A stretch of DNA of 64,000 nt from Symsagittifera roscoffensis (taxonomy: Eukaryota > Xenacoelomorpha > Acoela > Convolutidae): positions 54,761,074 to 54,825,073 of the forward strand of contig NC_087063.1 in NCBI RefSeq assembly GCF_963678635.1, read 5' to 3'. The position numbers were made by a program, and so were the translations under genes. Shown here piece by piece: positions 18,890 through 28,810 of the stretch. Positions within the stretch are counted from its first letter, which is position 1, and the number at the start of each line of letters is the position of its first letter. Under the pieces are notes generated by a model. That model did no database searches and was not told the origin of the DNA. It saw only the letters and a program-made list of their open reading frames with translations.

Positions 18890-21830
18890 CACTCCGGAGG
18901 GTTACCTCGGAGGGCAGCTTGATCACCCAAGTTACTTCGGAGGGTAGCTTAATCACCCAAGTTACTTCGGAGGGTCCCCCTAAATTTACTAAGGAGGGTC
19001 AAAAAGATGCTTAATATGCTCCGGAGGGTTACTTCGGAGGGTACCTCCAAAATTTTCAAATTTTTTGATCTCGCTTAGAAGGTTCTCCCACTAGCTTCAA
19101 AAAGCGTCAAAACAAGCTAGGAGCTCTAAGGGGAGCTGTTTTAACTTCTTTGGGTGATCTCGTGGAAATTTTCCACTAAGGAGGGTTGCTAAGGGGTTTA
19201 GCTGACTCCGGAGGGTCACTTCGGAGGGTTCCCCCAAAATCAAGAAAAAGGGTTATATCACCGCAACAAAGTCTCCAAAATCGGTCTACCTGACTTAAAA
19301 CTAGGTTGGCTGACTCGGTCAACCTCCCCAGTTGAATAAAAAGATGTTTTGATAAAATTTTCTGCCGCTCGGAGGGTTACCTGTAATTTGGACCCTCCGA
19401 ACCAACAAATTCTAAATTTTTTTTTCCGAGATTGTCAATCCCAAAAACGGTTGCGATTCGGAAAAGTGGTCAAAAACGTTGACTTATGGTACCAAAATTA
19501 TCCCGATCGGATAACTAGTCTTTGAGAAATCGCCAAAAACGCGTTCGTCAAAATGGCCTTTTTCACCACCTGTATAGGATCTGAAAGACTTTTTTCGCAA
19601 TTCCGGTCGAAAGTGCCTAAAAATACTTGAAATGAGCGTAGTAGCCCTGTACGGCACTGGAATAATGCAAAAAACCGGACCAAAATTGGTTTAGAGACAA
19701 AAATTTGACCAAAAACTATCAAATTTGGACCCTCAGATTCCTTCCTTTTCCAAACCTTAAGTCGTTAGCTCTATCCACGGAGCTACTCGGAGGGTTACCC
19801 AAAAATTTCTCCAGTAACCGAGCACGTTATGCTAGCACGCTCCTAACGCAAAAAATTTTATTGCTCTAACTCTAAAAACTCAAAAACTCGATCCCCAAAA
19901 CAGATTGACAAAATACAGAAAATTATCAAAATTTTGATCGAAAAATTTCCGTTTTTCTAACTTCTACTGAGTCTTTGCTCACGCGGTTTCTTTAGTGAAG
20001 GGGATCGAACTACGTAGCTACTCTCTATACAAATGCTTTTTGCCTATCGGAAAAGCTCGTATATCCGAAAATTTGGGGGTCTACAGTTTGATCGAAAATC
20101 GATGATTTTCGACAGAATTGGGTGTTTTTTTTTTGGTCTAATTTAGGAGATAAGTAATATGTAATAAGGATAATAACCTATTAGTAGTCGTTAATGAACA
20201 GTACTATACCCTCCTTTGCACCAAAATACCCGAATTAAGACCCTTAACTCGGAAATTTGTAATCGATGGAGGGTACAATCGGACCGCGCCAATCGTGCCC
20301 CCCACCACTTAAGTTTTAACGAAATAGTACCCGAACGATACTAAAATTGCTTCAACGATACCCAACAGTCGTTGCGGATGTTGTCCTTGATGTCCCTGTT
20401 GAGCGTGGAACACGTTGATCAGCTTGCCACTCTACCCTCCGGCCACCGGCAAAATCACCATTAACGTGCTTAAACACTCAAATTACACTCGAGGGAGGGT
20501 ATCCAACCCTTCACCAAAACACACAATCTTTCTATCAGAAACGATAAAAATCAATCTGAAACAACAACAAATAGGAAAGTCAGATCACATCTCGTCCGGA
20601 AATAACATATAAACTGTCACTTTACATTTTTTTACTGTTTTTGGTCTTTCTTGGATTTTTTTTTTACTGTTTTTTGTACTTTTTTGTTTTTAAATAAAAT
20701 TATTTTTGGCTTTTTCTTGGTTATACACTATTTTTGTTTGGTTTTACACTTTTTCTTTAATTGTTTTTGGTCCTGGGGCCTCAGGACAAGCGGGCTCTAG
20801 ATTTCCCACCTAACCCTCCGGCCCCCGGAATTTTCGGTGTTAACTAAGTTAAAAAGCTAAATTGTACTAGACGGAGGGTACGCACCTTCCCCCTAGTACA
20901 ACAACGGTCATTAAGGCCTCTAACTCGGGCATACGCCCGGAGCGGAGGGTACGTCGCTGAAACGCTTGCTGATCATGATGGTTTCATGCCTTTAACAGGC
21001 CCACCCAGGAGTGCCATAAAAACGTCTATGTAACATTCGCCCAAATACTACACAGCGACGGAGCGTAGAAAAAGTACCTATTAACGACTGGCAGGCGTCA
21101 GTTACCTTAATCCTACTCGTTTTTCACCGTCTCGACCTTGCCAGTTGATTTTCTGGTCTGTCTAGGGCTAAGTAAAAAGTTACTATTTTTAGGCCATCAG
21201 TCAAACGACTTTTGATCAGCTTTCGTTTACATGCGAACACAACCACATAGCTGAGTCTCGGATCCTCAGACTACGTGATTGTCATTAAAAACACGGCTCG
21301 AACAACCTATTTTAACATATTTTTGTGTGACAGTTTTATATTAAATCCATTGGAGATGGATTGACCCTTTCCTTTTTCTAGCTACTCATATTCTGAAATA
21401 TCAAACAATAACGGTGTTAATTAAGAGATCTATGACATTCCAGTAGCTATAAAGTTAGTTTATACAGTCCCTTCACATAAACAGTCTTTTGGGGGACCAA
21501 GCTTCCGCTTCCGTAATATTCCTGAGATAACACTCTTATCTCTTATAATTCGTGTCCCGGGAGGGTTCCGTGGTGTATTTCTTCCCCCACTGAAGCCTCC
21601 TTCTCCACCAATATCTGTTGACAAGTGTCTTATCGTGCGTTGTTGCCACGATAAGAGGCTTCGTATTTTCCGTCTCTGGTACGACTGTTTTTCACAATCT
21701 CTGTCGTTTTTTTTTATTCTCGTCACTTTTTCAGTCAAAATGGCCGTTTTTCGTATTTCTGAGAAATATTCTTCTTCCAATCGAAATTTTAAAAATAAAA
21801 ATTCTAGAACATTCCGACCCTCCTTCCAAG
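18890..21830. repeat. Cluster of GGAGGGT motifs, including a 30-bp tandem repeat
   Basis: The heptamer GGAGGGT (usually CGGAGGGT) or its complement occurs about 20 times between 18896 and 20950, plus outliers near 21555 and 21825. Chance would predict fewer than one on both strands. From ~18902 to 18976 it sits in a 30-bp tandem unit of the form gttacttcggagggtagctt plus aatcacccaa, about 2.5 copies. Elsewhere spacing is irregular and both orientations appear, mainly plus before 19.8 kb and mixed after. Confidence 0.75.
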
Positions 21831-23045
21831 CACTTTTTTGCTGTTAAGGCCTTTTCTCTCTGATTCGTGCTTCGTCGGAAGGTTGCACTGTGTCAGTCTG
21901 GCAGAATGGCACAAATACTTTTCGTGCGTCACCAACACGCTCCACGCATCTAAGTTTCCAATAAAATTTCTCATCTATTCCCGAACTTCTAGCTATCAGA
22001 GTAACGTAATTTGCCTAATAGGCATCAAATTGAGCAAAAAAGCTATCTCCAGGGAGCTAAGTAAAAGTTCCGTTCATTCATTTTTTAAAGGAGACCTACT
22101 TCACATGCCACGCTACTATTTCTGCAAATTATTTTCCTATAGTCCGATTTATTATCTTCTAATAGATCAATCGTTAAGCTAAGCTCAACTCAATGTTTAC
22201 CGAGTCCATTTTAATTACTTTAAGGTTACACTGTAAAAACTATATCCCTTTCATCTTCTGTCTCAGTTCCCAATAGATAAGTTTCCTTAAATTTTTTAGT
22301 AAAGTGACCGATTCTAATTTCCAAATAGATGGGGCTGCGAAATACGCCACTTTCCAGGGTAAACCTCGGGATCTTCTATGCAATGTTGTTCAAAAACGCC
22401 TATAGGTCGCTTAAAATTCACCCTGGGCTCACCCGGACCCGGAGTCACTCACCAGGAGTCAAACGTCCACATTCGGGTTTATAATCTCAAGGGGCTCCTA
22501 CATGCCAAGTTGCATCCATATCCCATTAATACTTCCCAAGTGACCCCATTTCTATCCGGAAAAAGGCACTTAACACAGGGAGGAGACACCGGAAGAATTT
22601 TACTGGAACGGGATCTTTTCATCGGGGTTCTCATCTAGTGTCTTTTTTGCAATAAAATCATTATGCCCTCGCTCATTATTTTGCGTGAACTGTCCCTTTC
22701 CCTGTCTAAGGGGTGTTTTTACCCAGTGTTGAAAACTTTCGTCTCAATCATTGGCATTGGTTATAACAATGACATACAAAGAATCGTGTTCTTATCTATC
22801 ATATTCCAACGTTTTGGCTTCCTGCGTTCAGTGGTTGACAAAAAACGACTTCCAGAAGTCAGGGATGAGAAAAATTTACTTAGGGTTTTTGTCAGCGCTG
22901 TATATCTGTAACTTCTGATCTCTGGGTCTTCTAAGGTTGCATCTGTTTAATAATAGAGTACTAAAAATGGTCGGACTTAAATTTTGTTCACTGTTTTGGC
23001 GAGGGACACGGAAAGTTTTTTTCCTAATTTATGGGCAACAGGGAT

Positions 23046-23286
23046 TTTTCGAGATCTCAGGAAGTTGCTATCTCCAAGTGGACCGACTTCCTGCAGGCTA
23101 ACTATTCAGCTTATGCAAGATGATGATGACATCAAATCATGACATCTTATGAAAAATGATGACTTCTGTGGGTGCCTAGTCTTGGGGGTGCTTAGACTTT
23201 TTATAGCTATCTTAATACATAGGCAATTGGTGATTTTGCGAGATCTCGGGAAATTGTTACGAGCTAGCGGACCGATTTCTTGCAGG
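23046..23286. repeat. Pair of diverged ~50-bp direct repeats
   Basis: Segments near 23046-23098 and 23232-23286 both read gagatctc-gga-a-ttg, then ggaccga-ttc-tgcagg, 186 bases apart and about 75% alike. No coding frame is shared. Probably an old local duplication. Confidence 0.5.
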
Positions 23287-23664
23287 TCTTTATTTGTGCT
23301 ATGCAGGGGCCTATGAGGGTCGAGGAATTTGCTTCATGTATATAAAGATTTAAATTTCGGTTTTTGTAAAGATTCGATAATGAAGTTCAAACCTGAATTT
23401 TGTCTAATTTTTGATTGTCCTGATTCGTTCATCTTAGGCTACAAAGCACTCGACTGGGGCATTAAACTATGGTAGCGCAAAACCATTTATAAACGAAAGG
23501 TGATGATGATGTCCACGACGACTTTGCAATTAGTCGAGTTTGCAGTAGATTTTCCAATTCTACACATCGCATTGGAAAATTCTATGCAACAAACGTTCAA
23601 AACGCATCTTTAAACGAGTTTTCGAAACAGTTTTTAAAAAATGTACAAGGAAAAGAAATCATAC

Positions 23665-24328
23665 CTTCTTCAGTCCAATCGTGGAATAGCCAGACTGATT
23701 TATGCTCTGTGGGGGTGACAGTCAAGACAGGAGTGAGTGAGAAGTGGTCACACCCACTGTAGCCCATGAAGACCATGGGCGTGGTCTTGATGTAGTGCTC
23801 CACAGCTCCCCTGCACTCCTTGGTCAATCCCAAGCCCACTTGGTCCAGACACACTCTCACTGTGATTTGGCATCATTTCCGGTTATTTCTCGTCACTTTC
23901 GAATATATTAATCAAACTTAACCAAACAAATGAACCATTACAGACAGCAAAACCAACAGAAAGATTTCTAGAGCGCTCCCGTTTCGTAATTCCCGTTTAA
24001 ATGTTCATTTTGAAATTGAGTTTGTTAATTTGAAAGATTATTCATTTTATTGCAATTACAAAAAGTGATTGGAACTTGAACTACCTCCAACAGCGGGAAG
24101 AAATAAACGGAAATAAATTCCTGATTTGTAGCGTCTTTCGGGGTCTTCGTATTGGGTATCGATTGTTCCGTGGGGTTTTACTACAGTTGCACATTTTGGA
24201 GTTCCGGACACCTCGAGTTCCTCAGCGAGAGCGACGAAGTCTTCGTGGTCCACTATGACTCGTGGTTTCTCACCTGTCAAATCTTCGTATGCTTTTTCTA
24301 TGAGGATGTCGAGGTTGGTTGTGATCAC
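23665..24328 (-). CDS. SIR2-like gene, downstream exons (TTNLD, KPHG and GYSGCD motifs)
   Basis: Two exons with clean junctions. Exon 3 (24085-24328) follows an AAACTGTTCAG acceptor and starts VITTNLDILIEKA, then has TVVKPHGTID, whose His is the catalytic or NAD-site residue in SIR2 folds; it ends at GAG/GTAGTT. Exon 4 (23665-23859) follows ATCACAG and contains FMGYSGCDHF, the SIR2_2-type counterpart of the GxS motif; it ends at GAAG/GTATGA. The phases match (0 into exon 3, 1 into exon 4, 1 out of exon 4). At least one further exon must lie to the left but was not identified. Family: SIR2-like NAD+-using proteins of the SIR2_2 kind, which include animal FAM118-like proteins and prokaryotic defence NADases. 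Deacetylase or NADase activity cannot be told from sequence. Confidence 0.8.
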
Positions 24329-24454
24329 CTGAACAGTTTATAATACTTTTTCAAAAACAAATTTGGTTAACCAGCCAGAAGCCTAACCCGGAGTTTAACT
24401 ACTTAAGGTTAATCAAGCTATGGCTCTCTTAGAAGCGCTCTTCTTGTAAATTGC

Positions 24455-24535
24455 AGCGCATGTTCGATTTGAACCCGCAATCATATGATTACTGGGCAGC
24501 ATCACTACCGATGCACCACAACGCCATTTTAAAAA
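24455..24535 (-). repeat. Degenerate tRNA-like sequence (tRNA pseudogene or SINE head)
   Basis: The minus strand carries an A-box-like TGGTGCATCGGTAGTG and, ~45 bases on, a B-box-like GGGTTCAAATCG, with a possible CAT anticodon loop between them. The acceptor and T stems do not pair properly, so a working tRNA is unlikely. It could be the head of a tRNA-derived SINE. Confidence 0.35.
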
Positions 24536-24976
24536 AGAGTATGTCGTTAAATTATTCGAGAGCTACCCGAGCTATCTTTCGACAATTAAAGTAAAAAAAA
24601 ATGGAGCTCTGAGGACTAAAAATTACGGTCGAAAAATTGTATTAAGTTCATTACAAAGTCGAAACATATTCAGTAAGAGCCCAGTCGAATTATATTTCGA
24701 GGTCACTTATTCCACAGTCGATAAAGTCGGGAATTTCGAGGTATACCAAATTTTGATAGTGGATATCTGATTTAGGTCCAGTACAGTCGAGAACATTTTT
24801 TCTTTTACGAAAGTAGAAAAAAATACCAATATATAGTTGACCAAGCATACCAAAATCAATCCAAAAGCTACTTCGAAAATAGAACAAAAAAATGAGAAAA
24901 AAAACCGCCAATGACAAAGAGAAATGAATCGTTCTTTGAAAAGTTCAATGTTTCTTGATAATTTCAATTTTGTAAT

Positions 24977-24980
24977 AAAT
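24977..24980. other. Target-site duplication of B1, left copy (AAAT)
   Basis: AAAT directly precedes the LTR and is repeated at 43889-43892 directly after the other LTR. A 4-bp duplication is in the usual range for Ty3/Gypsy integrases. Extending to 5 bp breaks the match. Confidence 0.75.
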
Positions 24981-25390
24981 TGAGTTATGACTGGTTTGTA
25001 TAACTCATAGAGTAATTTCGGATAGGGTACACCGTCTGCTCGTCACGCTATCTTATTTTCGGCCGGATAGATTCGTGCAACTTCTTAGTCTAATACCGAT
25101 CCTAATCTTACTCTTATACTATCTAGTCTCAGGTTGTTTAACTAGTCTCTGCTAGGCTCAATAGATCTAGGGTATACTGGTTTATTGCGGCTGCTGAAGT
25201 GCTCGGGAGAGTCCAACTAATTTCTAAGTTAAATTCAAATCTCTCTGGTGCTGAAATTACAAGTAACTTCAGCACTTACAAATAAGTGGGTTGTTAGTTA
25301 GATGGATCATGATTGGTTAATATTAAATACTTTACATTGGTAAAATATCTAATTTATCCAATCATAAAATGTAGTTTAGATCAGGTTCCA
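24981..25390 (-). repeat. B1 3' LTR
   Basis: 410 bp, TGAGTTATGACT to AGGTTCCA on the plus strand, so TG...CA at both ends. It matches 43479-43888 base for base in my reading. It contains the gatagcgtgac/ccctatccgaaatt module, read on the opposite strand, that also occurs at 51959. The purine-rich GGATGGG (minus strand) directly before it, at 25391-25397, is the likely polypurine primer. Confidence 0.95.
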
Positions 25391-27004
25391 CCCATCCGGG
25401 TTTTACAGAGTTTTTTAGAATAGTTCTTCTGCAATTCGAAGGATGGATGAAGGACGTTGGTTTTCGGCGAACATCATTTTCTTCCGTTTCCTCTTTTGTT
25501 AGGGAAGTTCCAGGAAGTTGGAGTTAGAGACATAAGACGTTGTGTCTTCTAGTGACAACGACTACGTCTTTGCAACAAACTCAAATCTGATTTCAGAATG
25601 GTTTGCTATGTCAGGTTTTTCTGTTCTGCGTGGAGAACTTCTTTTGTGTATGATCTAGTTTGGGAATGGCGTGGAGATTGTGCGTGGAGGGGATGCCTGG
25701 TTACTCGGATCTGTACGTATACTTGAACATCGAGGTGGTCATTGGTCTAGTTCAATGAAGTCCTTTTCTGCGAGGTCAAGTCGTACTCTAAATCCTTTGA
25801 GTTGTGATTGTGAGCGGCATATCGATTGTAGTTGGTCATTCTCTCTCGAGTGTAGTGGGGTCGTCTTGTCTTTTGATGTTCGTCCTTGGTGTTGTATTCT
25901 GATCTATATATTGCATCATGTGATTTTACATTTTATAAAACTTTTATTAGTTTAATATTTTTTAATAATGATTTTAGTTAGTTGTTTTCACAAAAGCTTT
26001 TTGTTTTAGTTCGGTTATTTTGAAGAGTTACTCACACTTGAGTAGCTCTTATTAAAAATAAAGGTGTGGTCACAAAGCGTGGATGTAGCACGGTGGGTTA
26101 GGCCGGCTATAGAGCATGCTCAGGACGTCCTTCCTGGTGGGTTAGGCCAGGAGTGGGAGTATGATTTCATGCGGTTTTTGTGAGGGGTCCTGTTATGTGA
26201 CAACGTTTTATGTTGGGTTTGTTGTGGTCTTACTTATGTTTTGTTGGTTGTGTCCTTTTTTCAAAAATCAAATTGTTTGTGGTATGGGTTTGTCTTTCGA
26301 CTTTTTTGTGTTTTATTATTTTTTTTTAGACTTTATAATAGTCTTCAAAAGAATAAATTATCCAGTTTTAAACTGGGTTAATCCGGTTTGGGTACCGTTG
26401 GTTTCCTTTTCTAAGTCATGCTGTTATTCTATGATTTGTGGTATTTAGTAAGCTGCGTTGGTTAGTTTTGTTTAATATATAATTCCTTTCCAACCGGGTT
26501 AAAGGAAAGTTTGAAACATGTTATTATATGTTAGAGTTGTTGAGTGTGAAAACTTGAAACTGAAATTCATTATTTTAAACAATTCTTCGTGGGCGAGCTG
26601 TGCGAGTGTGGATCGAATTTCTGTGCGAATGAATGAAAATATCAAAAGGTTAGTACTGCATTTGCATTTATTTAATTTACTACATAGAATTTGGAAATTT
26701 ACTGCTAGTTATGGAGGAATTTTAAGTTACAAATTTTCATCGTAATTAGATTTACTGCTTGTGGGGAAAATTTTAGAAATGAATTTACTGCATTGATATT
26801 AAATTTATAAATTTATAAGTGTAAGAGATTAATAGAATTTTTGAAATCTGTTTGATGAAATTTGCGATTTTTATTTGTCTTTTGTGGTTTTTGTAGGTGA
26901 TTGTCGGATGAAGGCTAAAAATCTAAAGAAAACATGGATAAAGTATGGTGAGTTTTTTAATATTTTAATTAGTTAGTAATATTCATTTAATTCATACTTA
27001 CCTG
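25391..27004 (-). other. B1 3' non-coding region
   Basis: 1.6 kb between the last ORF and the 3' LTR with no convincing frame on either strand. It holds two related hairpin-like blocks near 26088-26155 (ggtgggttaggcc twice, the second flanked by cctgg/ccagg) and a palindrome ccagttttaaactgg near 26361. Its length is unusual for a 3' untranslated segment, so an RNA-export or packaging role is conceivable but unsupported. Confidence 0.5.
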
Positions 27005-28810
27005 TTAGTCGTCGGGGAAAAAACCGTGGGGGAAGATGTCGTGGATGAGATCGGAAGTTGTTAGTAGTTTAGCTAAGATGCGGATGATATTTTTAGTCTG
27101 AAGCAGTGGCCAAAGCAATTGAAGTGCCTTAATAGTGGTTAGTTCTTCAGTGCCAACTGCAAACTCATAAGGTGTGTTTTGGATTAGATTATATAATTTG
27201 TGATTGAATTTAGTGTTGTGGATGAATTCTAAAATTGGGATTTCTATAGGTTGTACAAACTCGTGCGGGATAAGGAAGGGTCGGGATTCTTCGGCGTTGA
27301 AGGTCTTGGTGATGGGACAGAAGATGTACATTTGGGTTATGGGGTCATAATTACGAAGAATACCATGGAGGTTAGTGTCTTTAATACAATATGTGAAATT
27401 TAGGAAAAATGGTGAAGTGTATTTGGAATTAATGAATTGAAAACGATGGTGTGGTTGTCTAGAGGGTGCGTGTAGGTCAAAGTGATTTTGGATGAAGCGA
27501 TAATAACTATATGTGTGGGTTTGTTTAGTGCGCAACATAATATCGTGTGAGCAGTGCAGATCTCTTTCGTGTGGTGCAAGGAAATGAAAGGTTAGTGAAA
27601 ATATTTGGAAGCGTTCTTTAAAACTTTCGTATGCTTGTGTGTCTGTTAGTGCTTCTGAAATAATGTGATCAAACTTTCGGTCGAAGATGTTTAGTGTAAA
27701 TATATATGGTGTCTTGATGAAAAATTTCTCGGTAATTTGTGGATTAGCGAAGCGATCGTCGTCTAAGAATTGATCTTGGTTAGCTCTGATGATGTTGTGA
27801 TCATAGTATTCGAGTGTATATTCGTTAGCTCTAGGTGCAGTGTGTGTTTTTAGTGATTTTTTATATCCAACGTAAGTAAATTGTCTAGCGGTTAGTGGTG
27901 TAGTGAGTCGATATAGCATGTCCGTGTTTCGCTCTATATCGATGTGAGTGTTAGATAAAGGTAAGCAAAGAGGGTTAGTAAAATGATAATATGAGGTCCA
28001 AGAGAGAGTGGGCATTAAAACGTATTCATCTACAAAGTTGCGTGTTTCGTTAGTGTCGTGGGGGGTGTTTAAGGTGTATTGTGGAAATGAGGGTAAGGTG
28101 ATAGCTAAAAATTCTTTTGTGTTAGTATGCTTGGGGTGGTTGATGTATTCACGGGCTGTTCCTGGTTTTGCTGGGAAAGGATGGTTGGGGAACTTTCTTT
28201 TAAAGGTGCGGTAAGCTCTATTAGTGTTGAGTGAAGATTCAGTTGATGTGGATGATGGTGCTAATGATTCAGTATAATTTGAAGAGGGTGTAGGGGTAGG
28301 GGGGTTGGATGAATTTATAGTGGAGGAGATTTGGTTTATGGTTGGGGTATTAAGGTGGTAGGGTTGTTGTTGGAGGGTAATAAAATTATCTAGCTCTGGG
28401 GAGATTCGGGGGGTGTCTGGAGAATGAGATGATTGGTCAGAATGGTATGAGGAGTAGGTTGGGGTAACTTGGGAAGCATAAGAGGGTGTGGAAGTGATTG
28501 GGTCAGGGTTATTGGATAATATGGGTTGAAAAGGGGGTTGAGAAAAATTAGAAGAGTTATGAAAATTATTGGATGGGGATGGTTCTGAGTCGGCAAATTC
28601 ATCGGGGGTTTCAATATTCGGGTTATTGAGTTGTGAGATGGAATATAAAACTGAGATGTGTGAATTAGTGTCGGAATTCATGCCTGATGTTACATTACTA
28701 GATGGAAAATCGGGTGGCGGAAAAGCAAAAAGTGGTATTATTGGGATTGTAGAGGTAAGATTGGTTGGGTGGGAATTTGATCGGTGTAGTGATCCAAGTT
28801 GGCGGCTCAT
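27005..28810 (-). CDS. B1 601-aa ORF of unknown function, last ORF of the element
   Basis: Starts with an ATG that overlaps the stop of the preceding ORF as ATGA (28807-28810), an arrangement that would suit coupled re-initiation or separate spliced RNAs. Residues 1 to ~210 are rich in Pro, Ser, Thr and Asn and probably disordered. From ~215 the composition changes to a compact domain rich in aromatic residues, Pro and His (for example FVDEYVLMPTLSWTSYYHF and FNLRK-free beta-like stretches), running to the end at GFFPDD. No signal peptide, membrane segment, zinc site or known enzyme motif was recognised. A structural, matrix-like or regulatory role is possible; I cannot choose. The intact length in an element with identical LTRs argues it is functional. 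Confidence 0.75.
   Translation of the reverse strand: MSRQLGSLHRSNSHPTNLTSTIPIIPLFAFPPPDFPSSNVTSGMNSDTNSHISVLYSISQLNNPNIETPDEFADSEPSPSNNFHNSSNFSQPPFQPILSNNPDPITSTPSYASQVTPTYSSYHSDQSSHSPDTPRISPELDNFITLQQQPYHLNTPTINQISSTINSSNPPTPTPSSNYTESLAPSSTSTESSLNTNRAYRTFKRKFPNHPFPAKPGTAREYINHPKHTNTKEFLAITLPSFPQYTLNTPHDTNETRNFVDEYVLMPTLSWTSYYHFTNPLCLPLSNTHIDIERNTDMLYRLTTPLTARQFTYVGYKKSLKTHTAPRANEYTLEYYDHNIIRANQDQFLDDDRFANPQITEKFFIKTPYIFTLNIFDRKFDHIISEALTDTQAYESFKERFQIFSLTFHFLAPHERDLHCSHDIMLRTKQTHTYSYYRFIQNHFDLHAPSRQPHHRFQFINSKYTSPFFLNFTYCIKDTNLHGILRNYDPITQMYIFCPITKTFNAEESRPFLIPHEFVQPIEIPILEFIHNTKFNHKLYNLIQNTPYEFAVGTEELTTIKALQLLWPLLQTKNIIRILAKLLTTSDLIHDIFPHGFFPDD

Larger units (their letters stand above)
18199..23664. 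other. Gene-free region rich in short repeats
   Basis: About 5.5 kb with no ORF that looks like a protein. It contains a stem-loop near 18231-18275 (tcactgcttt ... aaagcagtga), the 185-bp-period duplication at 18312-18653, the GGAGGGT cluster from 18890, and a degenerate pair of ~50-bp repeats at 23046 and 23232. The part next to element A may include its 5' LTR, but the partner LTR would lie outside the window, so no ends can be set. Further exons of the SIR2-like gene may lie in the right part but none was recognised. Confidence 0.5.
24329..24980 (-). other. Intron remnant of the SIR2-like gene, left of element B1
   Basis: Part of the intron from 44036 to 24329. Removing B1 and one target duplication leaves a native intron of about 0.8 kb. 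It contains a tRNA-like block at 24455-24535. Apart from that I see only AT-rich sequence. Confidence 0.65.

Noticed and set aside
18890..18990. CRISPR-like array
   Set aside because: Repeats are contiguous 30-bp tandem units without unique spacers, and the genome is eukaryotic.
18796..19014. 72-aa plus-strand frame with VTSEGSLITQ repeats
   Set aside because: Produced by the 30-bp GGAGGGT tandem repeat, not a protein.
21460..21863. Overlapping ORFs of 70-106 aa on both strands
   Set aside because: No conserved motif, no splice context, composition like the surrounding non-coding DNA.
24455..24535. Functional tRNA gene
   Set aside because: Acceptor and T stems do not pair; kept only as a tRNA-like sequence.
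25671..26448. Plus-strand ORFs in the B1 3' region
   Set aside because: Low complexity, opposite to the element, no motif.
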